From Deltaproteobacteria bacterium (GTDB taxonomy: Bacteria > Myxococcota_A > Polyangia > Nannocystales > Nannocystaceae), in assembly GCA_003696955.1 (NCBI GenBank), contig RFGU01000015.1:27561-91560 (forward strand): a DNA stretch of 64,000 nt, written 5' to 3'. A program made the translations under genes and the position numbers. Under the pieces are notes generated by a model, which had not been told where the DNA came from, did no database searches, and worked only from the letters and a program-made list of their open reading frames with translations. Position 1 is the stretch's first letter. The number at the start of each line of letters is the position of its first letter. Positions 37,113 to 45,822 of this stretch are shown here, in pieces.

Positions 37113-37697
37113 TCACCCACGTCCCACGGCGAGGCGCTCCGCGGCCCGCGCGAGCATCCCGTGATCGACGCGCCGCACGACGAACTCGAGGTTGCGCGGC
37201 TTGTAGGTGCCGATCCAATCGTCCTCGAGGCCGTCGAGGACGCCCACCACCGCCCGGATGAGCGCACCATGACAGACCACGAGCAGGTCCCCCTCGTCCC
37301 TCCAGCGCAGGAGTTCGGCGAGGGCGCGCCGGGCCACGTCCTCGAGGCTCTCGCCGCCTTCGGGCCGGCCGCGGAAGCGCCGAAACACCCGATCCATGTC
37401 GCCGCACGCCTCGGCCTCCGCGTAGGGACGACCCTCGTAGACGCCACAGTGGCGCTCACGCAGCGCTCGACGAACGGTGACCTCGGCACCGTCGCCGAGC
37501 AGGATCCGCGCCGTCTGTCGCGCCCGTGCAAGGTCCGAGACGAGCACGCGGCGATGGGGTACCTCGCGCAGCAGCGCGCGCGCCCGGCGGGCCTGGGCAC
37601 GACCTTCGTCGGTCAAGGCGGGGTCTAGGTGCCCGGCGAAACGACGCGCCCGGTTGGCCTCGCTCTGGCCGTGGCGCACGAAGGTCCAAAGGGGCAT
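37113..37697 (-). CDS. histidine phosphatase family protein (phosphoglycerate mutase-like)
   Basis: Cytoplasmic phosphatase of 194 residues. The phosphohistidine motif is RHG at 8-10 (VRHGQSEANRARRFAGH), followed by DPALTDEGRAQA, the Arg in DLARARQTA, the Glu in RERHCGVYEG and the second His in VVCHGALIR (about 148). Could be a cofactor-dependent mutase or a phosphatase of sugar or nucleotide phosphates; the sequence does not decide. AAGG lies 4 bases before the ATG. It follows panC by 13 bases, so the two are co-transcribed. Confidence 0.88.
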   Translation of the reverse strand: MPLWTFVRHGQSEANRARRFAGHLDPALTDEGRAQARRARALLREVPHRRVLVSDLARARQTARILLGDGAEVTVRRALRERHCGVYEGRPYAEAEACGDMDRVFRRFRGRPEGGESLEDVARRALAELLRWRDEGDLLVVCHGALIRAVVGVLDGLEDDWIGTYKPRNLEFVVRRVDHGMLARAAERLAVGRG

Positions 37698-37710
37698 GGC
37701 GCCTTCTCCC

Positions 37711-38568
37711 TCATCCGTTCGACGGATCGAGGCGCACGTTGTCGATGAGTCGAACGCCGCCGTAGAACACCGCCGCCGCGGCCACCGCCGGAGCCTCGAC
37801 GCGCTCGACGGGCGCGAGTTCCTCGGCGTCGACGACCGAGACGTAGTCGATGCGCCCCGGGGCCAGGGCCGAGGCGGCGCCTTCGAGCAACCGGGCCACC
37901 TCCCGTTCGCCCGCGTCGAAGCGTGCACGCACCGTCTGGAGGAAGCGGGGCAGGGCCAGGGCCTCTTGCCGTGCCGAGGGCGAGAGGTTCGCGTTGCGGC
38001 TCGACATCGCCAGGCCGTCGGGCTCGCGCACGATGGGCATGCCGACGATCTCGCCGCCCAGGAAGAGATCCCGGTGCATCCGCCGGAGGATCGCGAGCTG
38101 TTGGAAGTCCTTCTCGCCGAAGAGCGCCACGTCGGGCCGGACGAGGTTCCACAGCTTGAGCACCACGGTACACACCCCGCGGAAGTGGCCCGGGCGGGTC
38201 GCTCCGCACAGATGGCGGTCGAGCCGCTCCACCTCCGCGAACGTGGCGTGTCCGGGGGGGTAGAGTTCGGCCGGATCGGTGGGACAGAAGGCGACGTCGA
38301 CCCCGACCGACTCGGCCTTGGCGAGATCTCCGGCCTCGTCGCGGGGGTAGGTGGCCAGATCGTCCGCGCGGTCGAACTGGGTGGGATTGACGAAGATGGA
38401 GAGCACCACCTCACCCGCGTCCCGGGGAACCCGCCGCCGCGCTTCGCGCAGGAGGGACAGGTGCCCCTCGTGCAAGAACCCCATGGTCGGCACGAAGGCC
38501 ACGCGCCGCCCGGCCGGCAGCGCCGTTCGCCATGCACGCACTTCTTCCCGGGTCCGCAGGATCCGCAC
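37711..38568 (-). CDS. panC: pantothenate synthetase
   Basis: Joins pantoate and beta-alanine with ATP to give pantothenate for CoA synthesis. The 285 residues show PTMGFLHEGHLSLL with HEGH at 33-36, FVNPTQF, FGEKDFQQL and MSSRNANLS. Many in-frame start codons exist upstream; GTG 38568 is chosen because the family starts within two residues of this point and TATCCT lies 7 bases before it with TTGCGG 16 bases further up. It is the first gene of an operon with the histidine phosphatase. Confidence 0.94.
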   Translation of the reverse strand: MRILRTREEVRAWRTALPAGRRVAFVPTMGFLHEGHLSLLREARRRVPRDAGEVVLSIFVNPTQFDRADDLATYPRDEAGDLAKAESVGVDVAFCPTDPAELYPPGHATFAEVERLDRHLCGATRPGHFRGVCTVVLKLWNLVRPDVALFGEKDFQQLAILRRMHRDLFLGGEIVGMPIVREPDGLAMSSRNANLSPSARQEALALPRFLQTVRARFDAGEREVARLLEGAASALAPGRIDYVSVVDAEELAPVERVEAPAVAAAAVFYGGVRLIDNVRLDPSNG

Positions 38569-38575
38569 GGGGCGG

Positions 38576-38603
38576 AGGATACGCCGGCGCCCGCGGGCCG
38601 CAA
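38576..38603 (-). promoter_or_regulatory. promoter of panC, leaderless
   Basis: On the minus strand TTGCGG (38598-38603), 16 bases, TATCCT (38576-38581), 7 bases, GTG 38568. Confidence 0.5.
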
Positions 38604-38702
38604 CGCGCCCCATGTGGGATAGTTGCATACACTGACAATTCGAACATCCTGACGCATGCTCGGGCGGTCGCCCCCGCGGCGTACCGAGGAGTCCGCATCG
38701 CC

Positions 38703-39731
38703 GTGTCGTCCGTCGTTCAACGCCACCGCTCCACCGATCGATTTCGCTCCCACTCGCTCCGGCTGTGTCTCGCCTGTGTGCTCGTCCCGTTCGCGGGCTG
38801 TGGCGACGATGGTGGCGGCGATGCCACCGACGGTGGCACCACGGCATCGAGCACCGCCGGAACCGACACGTCCGCGACGGACGCCGGTACGGCGGGCACG
38901 GCGACCACGGCGGCCACGGGCACCACGACCGGCGGCGGCGAGGTGGGCGGACTGTTGACCGTGACGTACTACCTGCCCGATGCCGTCGAGACCGAACCCG
39001 CCCTCGGCATGGCGGGCGGCCTGCGCATGGGGGGCATCACGGGCATTCGAGACTTCTACGCGGTGGTCGCGTTCCAGCTCACGTTCCCGACGGCGCCGTC
39101 CGATCCGGACACCATCGAGGACAACGAGATCCCCGTCCCGTTCTCGTGGGGACAGCCGACGGATTGGGTCGCCGCCGGCAACGGCATCAAGCTCGAATCG
39201 GGCGACACCTCGGCCCTGGCGTGTCTTCTCTACGTGGACGACGACTTTCCCGTGTACGTGGCCGAGTCGAGCGACCTCCTCGACCCCGCGTGCGCCCCGG
39301 ATCCCGCCGCCTTCCTGCCCGAGACGGCGTACGACCTGGTGGTCTACGGGGGCGACGCCTTCGAGGACGCCCGCATCGAGGGACTGGTGAGCACGCCGCC
39401 GACCATCGAGGTGACGGGCCCGGATCTGTCGACCTACGACCTTCCCGTGGACACGTCCACCGACCTCGAAATCACCTGGACGCCCGGCGACGGCGCCGAC
39501 CGGATCGTGATCCGCGTGTGGGATCAGTTCGGCCGCATGCTCACGGCCCACGCCGCGGACGACGGCAGCTTCACCCTGCCGGCGGATCGGCTCGGCGGCC
39601 TCACCGAAGGCCCCGGTTACCTGACGGTCGCCCGCGAACGCGAGACGACCGTTCCCCTTCCCGTAGGTTCCCTCGACGTCGTCACCCGCACCGAGGTGTG
39701 GGGCTACGTCGATCTCTTCGCGGGCGGATGA
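38703..39731 (+). CDS. lipoprotein, unknown function
   Basis: Surface or periplasmic lipoprotein of 342 residues. Signal peptide with lipobox FAGC (about 30), a Gly/Thr/Ala/Ser linker of about 45 residues, then a beta-rich domain (about 80-340) with WTPGDGADRIVIRVWD near 260, a stretch seen in carbohydrate- or peptide-binding sandwich folds. No catalytic motif seen. GTG 38703 is supported by GAGGAG 11 bases upstream and by the signal peptide. Its TGA overlaps an ATG of the next frame. It heads an operon with the DUF1501 and DUF1549/1553-like genes. Confidence 0.75.
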   Translation: MSSVVQRHRSTDRFRSHSLRLCLACVLVPFAGCGDDGGGDATDGGTTASSTAGTDTSATDAGTAGTATTAATGTTTGGGEVGGLLTVTYYLPDAVETEPALGMAGGLRMGGITGIRDFYAVVAFQLTFPTAPSDPDTIEDNEIPVPFSWGQPTDWVAAGNGIKLESGDTSALACLLYVDDDFPVYVAESSDLLDPACAPDPAAFLPETAYDLVVYGGDAFEDARIEGLVSTPPTIEVTGPDLSTYDLPVDTSTDLEITWTPGDGADRIVIRVWDQFGRMLTAHAADDGSFTLPADRLGGLTEGPGYLTVARERETTVPLPVGSLDVVTRTEVWGYVDLFAGG

Positions 39732-39751
39732 CCGCTCACCACGGAGGCACC

Positions 39752-41266
39752 ATGAAGCGTAGAACCTTCCTCAAGACCGCCGGCACGGCAGGGGTCGCCG
39801 CCTCGGCCGGCGCCTTCGGCATCCTGCGTTCGCCCCGACGCGCCGACGCCGCCTGGGGCGACTGGCCGCAGGACAAGCTCGAAGCGATGATCCCGCCCGA
39901 GCGGCAGGCCAAGAAGGTCCTCGAACTCTACTTCTACGGCGGGCTCAACGCCTTCGACAGCTTCTACACGGTCCCCGAGTGGGGCCAGAACCAAAACCTC
40001 TTTCTGTGGGCGTTCGGGGCCAACACGGTCAACAACCGTTTCGCAAGCTGCGGATTCGGCGGGAACCTCACCGAGCCCTTCTTCGACGACGAGGCGGGCA
40101 CCACGGTGCATCTCGGACCGTGGCTCGCCCCGCTGCGCGAGCGCCCGGACATCGTCGATCGCATGCGCATCGTCGTGCAGCGCCACGACCTGTTGCCCCA
40201 CGAGGGTGCAAACCCCGTGGCGCTCACCGGCCACCGGCTCGGCTCGCCGCGTCTTGCCGGCATCGGGTCGTCGATCCAGCGCTACTTCGCCGAGCGGCCG
40301 GGCGGGCTTCGACCGGTGCCCTATGCCTACGTGCTCTATCCCGGATCCGAGTTCGCCACCGACAACGTGCGGGCCGCCTCGGCCGTGGGCCTCCATCCCG
40401 GCAGCGCCCGCGCCCTGAGCGTCACGGTGGACGAGGGTTCCCTGCTCACGAACCTGCTCGCCCGCAACACGGTGGGGGACGCCAACCGGGAACGCTTCGA
40501 CCGGGCGGTGGATCATTATCTCGCCGCGTATGCCGACCGCTTCCGCCGGGCCGGCAAGGGCAAGGCCGCCCGCTCGGCGCAGCGTGCCGACTTCGAGTTC
40601 GCCCACTACTCGCGCAAGGGCGCGGGGGAGCTGCAATCCGTGCTCTCGGCCGACCTCTTCTCGTCGATCCCGGGCTCGGAGTGCGGGACGAACACCACGT
40701 CGATGCCGGCGATGCAGGCCCGCATGGCCGCGAGCCTGTTGACCCGCCCCGACAACGCCGCCCGCTACGTCCACTGGATCGACGCCGGGCTCACGCCCCA
40801 CCCCTCGGCCGGGCACGACACCCACGACTCCCACGTCACCTACGCCTCGCGCAACGTGGCCCACACCCTGCGCCAGCTCGTGTCCATCATCAACGAACCG
40901 GGCGAGAACGATCCCAACAAGATCGATCTCGACGAGACGATGATCGTGATCAACACGGAGTTCGGCCGCACGCCGTATCCGCAAGGCGGCGGCTCGGGGC
41001 TGAACCACTGGCCCCAGGGCTACGTGAACGTCTTCATCGGCGGCCCGATCCGCCAGCGTGGCATCTACGGCTACATCACCGCCGACCAGGGCATGGCGCA
41101 GTCGTGGGTCAGCCCCACGGAGAACCGCATGCTCATCCTCATGGCCATGGGGATCTATCCGTTCTCGTCCCAGACGTTCGCCGTCGGCGACGTCGGTGGC
41201 GGCGTCACCAACGAACTCGAAGCCGCCAAGCGCCTCAAAGAGGTCTACCTCGGGATCACCGACTAG
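39752..41266 (+). CDS. DUF1501 protein with Tat signal
   Basis: The 504-residue exported protein begins with a twin-arginine signal (RRTFLK at 3-8, hydrophobic stretch, RADA cleavage region). The body fits DUF1501, a sulfatase/alkaline-phosphatase-like fold common in Planctomycetes and myxobacteria: ELYFYGGLNAFDSF, GTNTTSMPAMQ, and the late metal-region motifs HDTHDSHVTY, NTEFGRTPYPQGGGSGLNHWPQG and FIGGPIRQRGIYG. A phosphoester or sulfate substrate is possible but unproven. ATG 39752 is preferred over 39728 because GGAGG lies 5 bases upstream and it opens the Tat motif directly. Confidence 0.85.
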   Translation: MKRRTFLKTAGTAGVAASAGAFGILRSPRRADAAWGDWPQDKLEAMIPPERQAKKVLELYFYGGLNAFDSFYTVPEWGQNQNLFLWAFGANTVNNRFASCGFGGNLTEPFFDDEAGTTVHLGPWLAPLRERPDIVDRMRIVVQRHDLLPHEGANPVALTGHRLGSPRLAGIGSSIQRYFAERPGGLRPVPYAYVLYPGSEFATDNVRAASAVGLHPGSARALSVTVDEGSLLTNLLARNTVGDANRERFDRAVDHYLAAYADRFRRAGKGKAARSAQRADFEFAHYSRKGAGELQSVLSADLFSSIPGSECGTNTTSMPAMQARMAASLLTRPDNAARYVHWIDAGLTPHPSAGHDTHDSHVTYASRNVAHTLRQLVSIINEPGENDPNKIDLDETMIVINTEFGRTPYPQGGGSGLNHWPQGYVNVFIGGPIRQRGIYGYITADQGMAQSWVSPTENRMLILMAMGIYPFSSQTFAVGDVGGGVTNELEAAKRLKEVYLGITD

Positions 41267-41281
41267 AAAGGGATGCTCGCC

Positions 41282-43447
41282 ATGAAGACCCAGCGCCATC
41301 TCCTACGCCTCGCCTCGCCGCTTTCGGCCCTGCTCCTCGCGGCGGCCGTACCCGCCTGCGGCGACGACACCCAGGGCACCGGCGGCACCGAATCCGGCGG
41401 CACCGGATCCGGCGGCACCGAATCCGGCGGTACGGACGGCACCGCAACCACCGACGCCACGACCACCGCGGCGGGCAGCGACAGCGGCGAACCGCCGCCC
41501 CCCGAAGGCGGCGAGGAGCTGTGCGATGCCGGCCACGAGGCCTGGGTCAAGCGCGCGATCCCGCTCTTGCAGGGCCGCAAGCCGGAGAGCATCCGCGAGG
41601 TCCGGCTGCTCGTGTCGATGATCGAACAGATCGACGCCCAAGGTGGCGACGGCCGTGCCGAGGTGGCACGGGGCCTCGCCTCCGGTCCGCTCTACCGCGA
41701 GCGGTGGGCCACGTTCCTCTTCGACGCCCTGCGCGTCAACCGCATCGACGAGCGCCGCAACGTGGGCTGCTACTCCACCCAGACCGCGGCGGCCGACAGC
41801 TCCGATCTTGCTGCCTACGTCCGCGACAACGATCCGAACTCGGACTTCGGCAACGAGTGGACCATGGCGGATCTGGTCCGCAGCGCCCTCCTCCTCGACG
41901 ACCTCTCGCCCCTCTACCGGGCCGACCTCTTCGCCCGGATGGCCCGCCCCTTGAACGGCGCCAACGTCACCATCGAAGAGCTGGAGATCATGCGGCGGGG
42001 CAACTACGGCGAAGCGTTCGATGCAGCCTACCTCGGACGTAAGGTAGGCTGCCTCGAGTGCCACAACAGCGCAGAATCCGTCACGTGGGATCCCGACCCG
42101 GAGAAGAACCGTTTCTGGGCCATCCCCGCCCTCCTCGAGCGCGCCGTCTACGGCGACGACAAGGGCCGGCCCGAGGAGGAGATCTACGCCGTCTTCCGCT
42201 ACGCCGGCTTCGCCGACGGCAACTTCGGCGCAGCCCCCTGGGGCATCTTCTCGGCCTGCGGCCGCTTCTCCACCGACCACTCGGGGGACGTCCTCGGCGA
42301 CCCCGCCTACCTTGCGGGCCCGCTTCCCGCCGGTGCCCACGTCTACGACCTCGATCCCAAGCTCAAGTCCGGCTTCGAGAAGCTCGCCTCCGAGGGCCTG
42401 GTCACCGACGACAACCTCGAGGTGGCCGATCCCAACGTCGCCCTGGCGTTCATGATCGCCACCAACGTGGCGGGCAAGGTCTGGGAGGAGGCCATGGGGC
42501 ATCCCCTCACCGTGGCGCACCACTTCCCACGCAACGAGAAGCAACGGGAGATCCTCGAGACCCTGGCGACGACCTTCGCCGGCAACCACTACTCCCTGCG
42601 CAGCCTGCTGACGGAGATCGTCCTGCACCCCTACTTCAACCAGGACACCCCGGACGCCTGCGACGCGAGCACCGCCTACCCGCTCGCGCCGGTGTTCGAT
42701 CCGTTCAGCATCTCCGCCGCCGATCCCAACGAACGCGGCAACGGGGTCGGCGACATGGTGCACCGCTACTCGGCGTGGGTCCTGGTGGACTCGGCGATGC
42801 AGGCCCTGTGGTACGACAAACCCGAGCGCTTCGGCAGCGGCCAGTTCGGTGCGCCGACGAACCTCGAGTTCCTGCGCAGCATGGGGGTCTTCCTCAAGGA
42901 CGCCGAGCCCGGCGCCAACGGCATCGATCTCGCCGGCCTGCTGCACTGGGAGGACGAGTTGGCCCGAGCCGACGATCCGCTCCTGGCCGGTGATTGTACG
43001 GGCCCGGTCGCGGGCGCGTGCGCCTACGACTGGATCGGCGAACTCGTGGATCTCGCGGTCGCGACGCCGGGTGCCACCATGCGGGACCTGGCCGTGGCCA
43101 TCAAGGATCGCCTGATCACGGAGCCCGAGATCTACGGTCCGGCCGAGGAGGACGCCATCGAGGCCGGCATGCTGCTGACCGAAGGTGCCCTCGACGCCCC
43201 CGTCGCCGACGTGGGCGCCGCCGATGCCGAGATCGCGGCGCGACGCTACGCCGGCGTCCTGCTCAACAGCCCGCAGTTCATGCTGGCGGGCGTGCCGAGC
43301 AAGGACCAGGACCCGGCGTCCGATCCGATCCTCGTCGTCCCCGGCACCGACACCCAGTCCATCTGCGAGGCCATCGCTCCGCAGGTGCTCGGCAGCGGGT
43401 GGAGCTACACCTGCGACGGCGACGGCGTGACCGTGACGAAGAACTGA
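41282..43447 (+). CDS. lipoprotein of DUF1549/DUF1553 type with CxxCH motif
   Basis: The 721-residue lipoprotein has a signal peptide ending in VPAC (about 22) and a linker rich in Gly, Thr and Ser. The early part has GLASGPLYRERWATFLFDALR, like the DUF1549 motif LASP.YGERWARHWLD. A heme-like motif CLECH lies near 257. The late part has NHYSLRSLLTEIVLHPYF, like DUF1553. Such proteins pair with DUF1501 genes, as here. AAAGGG lies 9 bases before ATG 41282; ATG 41273 directly abuts the AAAGGG and is less likely. Biological role unknown. Confidence 0.78.
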   Translation: MKTQRHLLRLASPLSALLLAAAVPACGDDTQGTGGTESGGTGSGGTESGGTDGTATTDATTTAAGSDSGEPPPPEGGEELCDAGHEAWVKRAIPLLQGRKPESIREVRLLVSMIEQIDAQGGDGRAEVARGLASGPLYRERWATFLFDALRVNRIDERRNVGCYSTQTAAADSSDLAAYVRDNDPNSDFGNEWTMADLVRSALLLDDLSPLYRADLFARMARPLNGANVTIEELEIMRRGNYGEAFDAAYLGRKVGCLECHNSAESVTWDPDPEKNRFWAIPALLERAVYGDDKGRPEEEIYAVFRYAGFADGNFGAAPWGIFSACGRFSTDHSGDVLGDPAYLAGPLPAGAHVYDLDPKLKSGFEKLASEGLVTDDNLEVADPNVALAFMIATNVAGKVWEEAMGHPLTVAHHFPRNEKQREILETLATTFAGNHYSLRSLLTEIVLHPYFNQDTPDACDASTAYPLAPVFDPFSISAADPNERGNGVGDMVHRYSAWVLVDSAMQALWYDKPERFGSGQFGAPTNLEFLRSMGVFLKDAEPGANGIDLAGLLHWEDELARADDPLLAGDCTGPVAGACAYDWIGELVDLAVATPGATMRDLAVAIKDRLITEPEIYGPAEEDAIEAGMLLTEGALDAPVADVGAADAEIAARRYAGVLLNSPQFMLAGVPSKDQDPASDPILVVPGTDTQSICEAIAPQVLGSGWSYTCDGDGVTVTKN
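41384..41428 (+). repeat. three tandem 15-bp repeats in a lipoprotein linker
   Basis: GGCACCGAATCCGGC, GGCACCGGATCCGGC and GGCACCGAATCCGGC in a row encode Gly-Thr-Glu/Gly-Ser-Gly units. The middle copy differs by one base. This shows how such linkers grow by slippage. Confidence 0.85.
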
Positions 43448-43514
43448 CGCCGCACCCGCCTTTCGTCGAACGCGGTCCGCGGCCGCGGCGCGCCGTCGCC
43501 CGCGCGCATCCGGC

Positions 43515-44837
43515 TCAGCAGGGCGGCATGGCCACCTGGCACCGAAAGTCCCGCACCGTGGTGTAGACGGGATACGGATTGCCGGCTCCGTCCACCCACG
43601 CGAAGTCGTCCCAGTTCGGGTCCTGCAGGAGGAACGGCAGCACCGTCACGATGCGGTCGTCCTGCAGGAAGACGTTCTCGTAGGCGTTCTTCATCCACAC
43701 GGCGACCTTGTTGCGATCCCCCGGCCCCCCCTTGCCCGGATCGATGGTCCATCCCGTCTCGGTCACGATGACGGGCAGGTCCGTCCCGAGGGCCGAAAGT
43801 TCGTGCTCGTAGTAGCGAAGGCCCGTCTCCCCCTTCCAGTCCGGCGCCTCGTAGGACACGAAGAAGCCCCACCCGAGGCCTTCGGCCGGATACGGATGGC
43901 TCGCCCAGGCGTCGAGGAACGACGGGAAGGCCGGCACCGCAGCCTTCATCGCGGCGATGAACTCGGCGGAGGTGATCCCCGGCGTGAAGCCCTCGCCCCC
44001 GCACTCGCAAGAGACGGCACCTCCGGGCGCGAGCCCGCCGTTGACGACCCGGATCCGCGGATCGCCCAGCCCGTGCAGGGCGGCGGCCACGTCCTCGAGC
44101 ATGTGGGCGTACTCGCTTGCGATCTGCTCGTAGCCCATCCACCCGTCGTTGCCGTCCCCCGGATCGCAGGCCCACTCGTAACAGAGGTTCGGCTCGTTGT
44201 GGACCTCGATGTAGACGGGCCATCCGTCGCGCAGCGGCAGGCTCGAGACGACGGCGGCATAGGCCGCGGCGAGTTGGCCGTACTCGAGGTGCGCCGCATC
44301 GTCCGACTGGTTGCGCACGCGCCGGTCTCCCCACGGCGGACCGAGTCGGATGACCGGGATCAGGTCGCGCTCGTAGGCGAGGGCGACGGCATCCTTCCAC
44401 TCCTGGGGCGCCTGCGTCATGTTGCGGTCGATACCAGGAAACGTCAGGCGCACGCCGCCGCCCGGGCCCGTAAGGTACGCGACCTTGTCGAGCTTGCCGG
44501 GATCGCCCGGCGATGCGAGCCCCATGCCGAAGACGTTCTCGGGCACGCCGCCCCCCGTGTCCCCCCCGGTGCCCGTGGTGGCCGCCCCGGTGGAGGTTGC
44601 AGAGGTCGTCGAAGTACCGGTGGTCGCGCTCGTCTCCCCGGTTCCCGCCGTCGTGACGCTACCGTCGCCGGTCCCGGAGGACCCGGTCTGGGCACCCGAG
44701 GAACCGGCCCCGGTCGAGCCGGGGATCCACGGCGTGCCGAGATCGTCGCCTCCACACCCTGCGATACACGCGAAAGCGACGATGGGCGCCAAGGATCGCC
44801 GAGGTCGTGCGTTCGAGTCTGGTGGCGGTCCCCCCAT
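43515..44837 (-). CDS. secreted glycoside hydrolase-like lipoprotein
   Basis: The 440-residue lipoprotein has a lipobox IAGC near 26, a 65-residue Thr/Ser/Gly linker, then a (beta/alpha)8-type domain of the GH5/GH39 clan. The likely acid/base Glu is in EVHNEPNLCYEW (about 214) and the nucleophile Glu in IVTETGWTID (about 358), as in clan GH-A. GLGWGFFVSYEAP and VLPFLLQDPNWDDFAW match the active-site strands. Substrate is unknown; a polysaccharide is likely. ATG 44837 is fixed by TACCAT 6 bases upstream. Divergent from the fibro-slime gene. Confidence 0.82.
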   Translation of the reverse strand: MGGPPPDSNARPRRSLAPIVAFACIAGCGGDDLGTPWIPGSTGAGSSGAQTGSSGTGDGSVTTAGTGETSATTGTSTTSATSTGAATTGTGGDTGGGVPENVFGMGLASPGDPGKLDKVAYLTGPGGGVRLTFPGIDRNMTQAPQEWKDAVALAYERDLIPVIRLGPPWGDRRVRNQSDDAAHLEYGQLAAAYAAVVSSLPLRDGWPVYIEVHNEPNLCYEWACDPGDGNDGWMGYEQIASEYAHMLEDVAAALHGLGDPRIRVVNGGLAPGGAVSCECGGEGFTPGITSAEFIAAMKAAVPAFPSFLDAWASHPYPAEGLGWGFFVSYEAPDWKGETGLRYYEHELSALGTDLPVIVTETGWTIDPGKGGPGDRNKVAVWMKNAYENVFLQDDRIVTVLPFLLQDPNWDDFAWVDGAGNPYPVYTTVRDFRCQVAMPPC

Positions 44838-44843
44838 GGGGCC

Positions 44844-44849
44844 ATGGTA
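44844..44849 (-). promoter_or_regulatory. -10 element TACCAT (leaderless)
   Basis: TACCAT lies 6 bases before ATG 44837. The 91-base gap to the divergent fibro-slime gene also repeats TACCG three times, which may bind a regulator. Confidence 0.5.
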
Positions 44850-44928
44850 CCGCGCTCTGGGTACCGGGCGTACCGGTGCCGATCCGCGCGCGGAACGCGA
44901 GTCCCCCTCCGGTGTCGAATCGTCGACC

Positions 44929-45792
44929 ATGCTCGGCATCCGTGTACCTCGCATCCTGACGGTGTGCGTCGTGACGTGGCCCCTCGTGGGCTGCGCCCCG
45001 AGTCACGGCGATGCCACCACCCGCGGCGTCGGCTCCGACTCCCTGACGAGCGCGGGCGGCACGACCGGCGGGACGGCCACCACCTTCGGCACCGGCTCCG
45101 ACACGGGTTCCGGGGCCGCAACGGGCCCGTCCCTCGACGTAGGCGCATCGGCGGGGTCGACGACGGGCCCTGCGAACTGCGAGAGCACGATTCCGGTGAC
45201 GATCCGCGACTTCCACGCGAGCCACCCCGACTTCGAAAGCTACATCGGCGAGGATCCGGGCATCGTGCTCCCCGACCTCGGCCCGGACGGGAAACCGGTC
45301 TACGCCGGCCAAGCCGGCAATCCGAGCACGACCGGCCAGGCGAACTTCGACCAATGGTATCGCGACGTGCCTGGCGTCAATCAAACGATCCCCTGGAGCC
45401 TCGACCTCGTCGAGATCGCACCGGGCACGTGGGGGTTCGACGACCAGGAGTTCTTCCCCATCGACGACCAGGGCTTCGGCAACGAGGGCAATCCCCACAA
45501 CTACCACTTCACCCTCGAGCTGCACTCCACCTTCGTCTACGGCGGCGGCGAGGTCTTCACCTTCCGCGGGGACGACGATCTCTTCCTCTTCCTGAACGGC
45601 AAGCTCGCCATCGATCTCGGCGGTGTGCACGGTCCGCTCGAGGCCACGGTGGACCTCGACGCCCAGGCCGCCGCGTTGGGGCTCTCACCCGGCGGTACCT
45701 ACGACTTCGACCTGTTCTTCGCCGAACGGCACACGACCCAGTCGAGCTTTCGGATCGAGACGACGATCTCGTGTTTCGTGCCGCCCGGTTGA
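44929..45792 (+). CDS. fibro-slime domain lipoprotein
   Basis: The 287-residue lipoprotein has a lipobox LVGC near 19 and a Gly/Thr/Ser linker of about 60 residues. The fibro-slime/PA14-like domain comes next, with VTIRDFHASHPDFESY, FTFRGDDDLFLFLNGK and AIDLGGVHGPLEATVDLD, a calcium- and sugar-binding beta sandwich in relatives. The C-terminal DFDLFFAERHTTQSSF also fits. It probably binds or displays glycans on the surface. ATG 44929 opens the signal peptide; no Shine-Dalgarno sequence is evident. Divergent from the glycoside hydrolase gene, so the two may be co-regulated. Confidence 0.85.
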   Translation: MLGIRVPRILTVCVVTWPLVGCAPSHGDATTRGVGSDSLTSAGGTTGGTATTFGTGSDTGSGAATGPSLDVGASAGSTTGPANCESTIPVTIRDFHASHPDFESYIGEDPGIVLPDLGPDGKPVYAGQAGNPSTTGQANFDQWYRDVPGVNQTIPWSLDLVEIAPGTWGFDDQEFFPIDDQGFGNEGNPHNYHFTLELHSTFVYGGGEVFTFRGDDDLFLFLNGKLAIDLGGVHGPLEATVDLDAQAAALGLSPGGTYDFDLFFAERHTTQSSFRIETTISCFVPPG

Positions 45793-45822
45793 CCCCCGGC
45801 CGTCGGCATCGCGCCGCGCGCG

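Noticed and set aside
41384..41428. The tandem repeats at first looked like a CRISPR or regulatory repeat
   Set aside because: They are in frame in a lipoprotein linker, have no spacers and encode Gly/Thr/Ser/Glu units.
44838..44928. A -10 box for the fibro-slime gene (TCGAAT before ATG 44929)
   Set aside because: It lacks TA at the first two positions, so it does not fit the local pattern.
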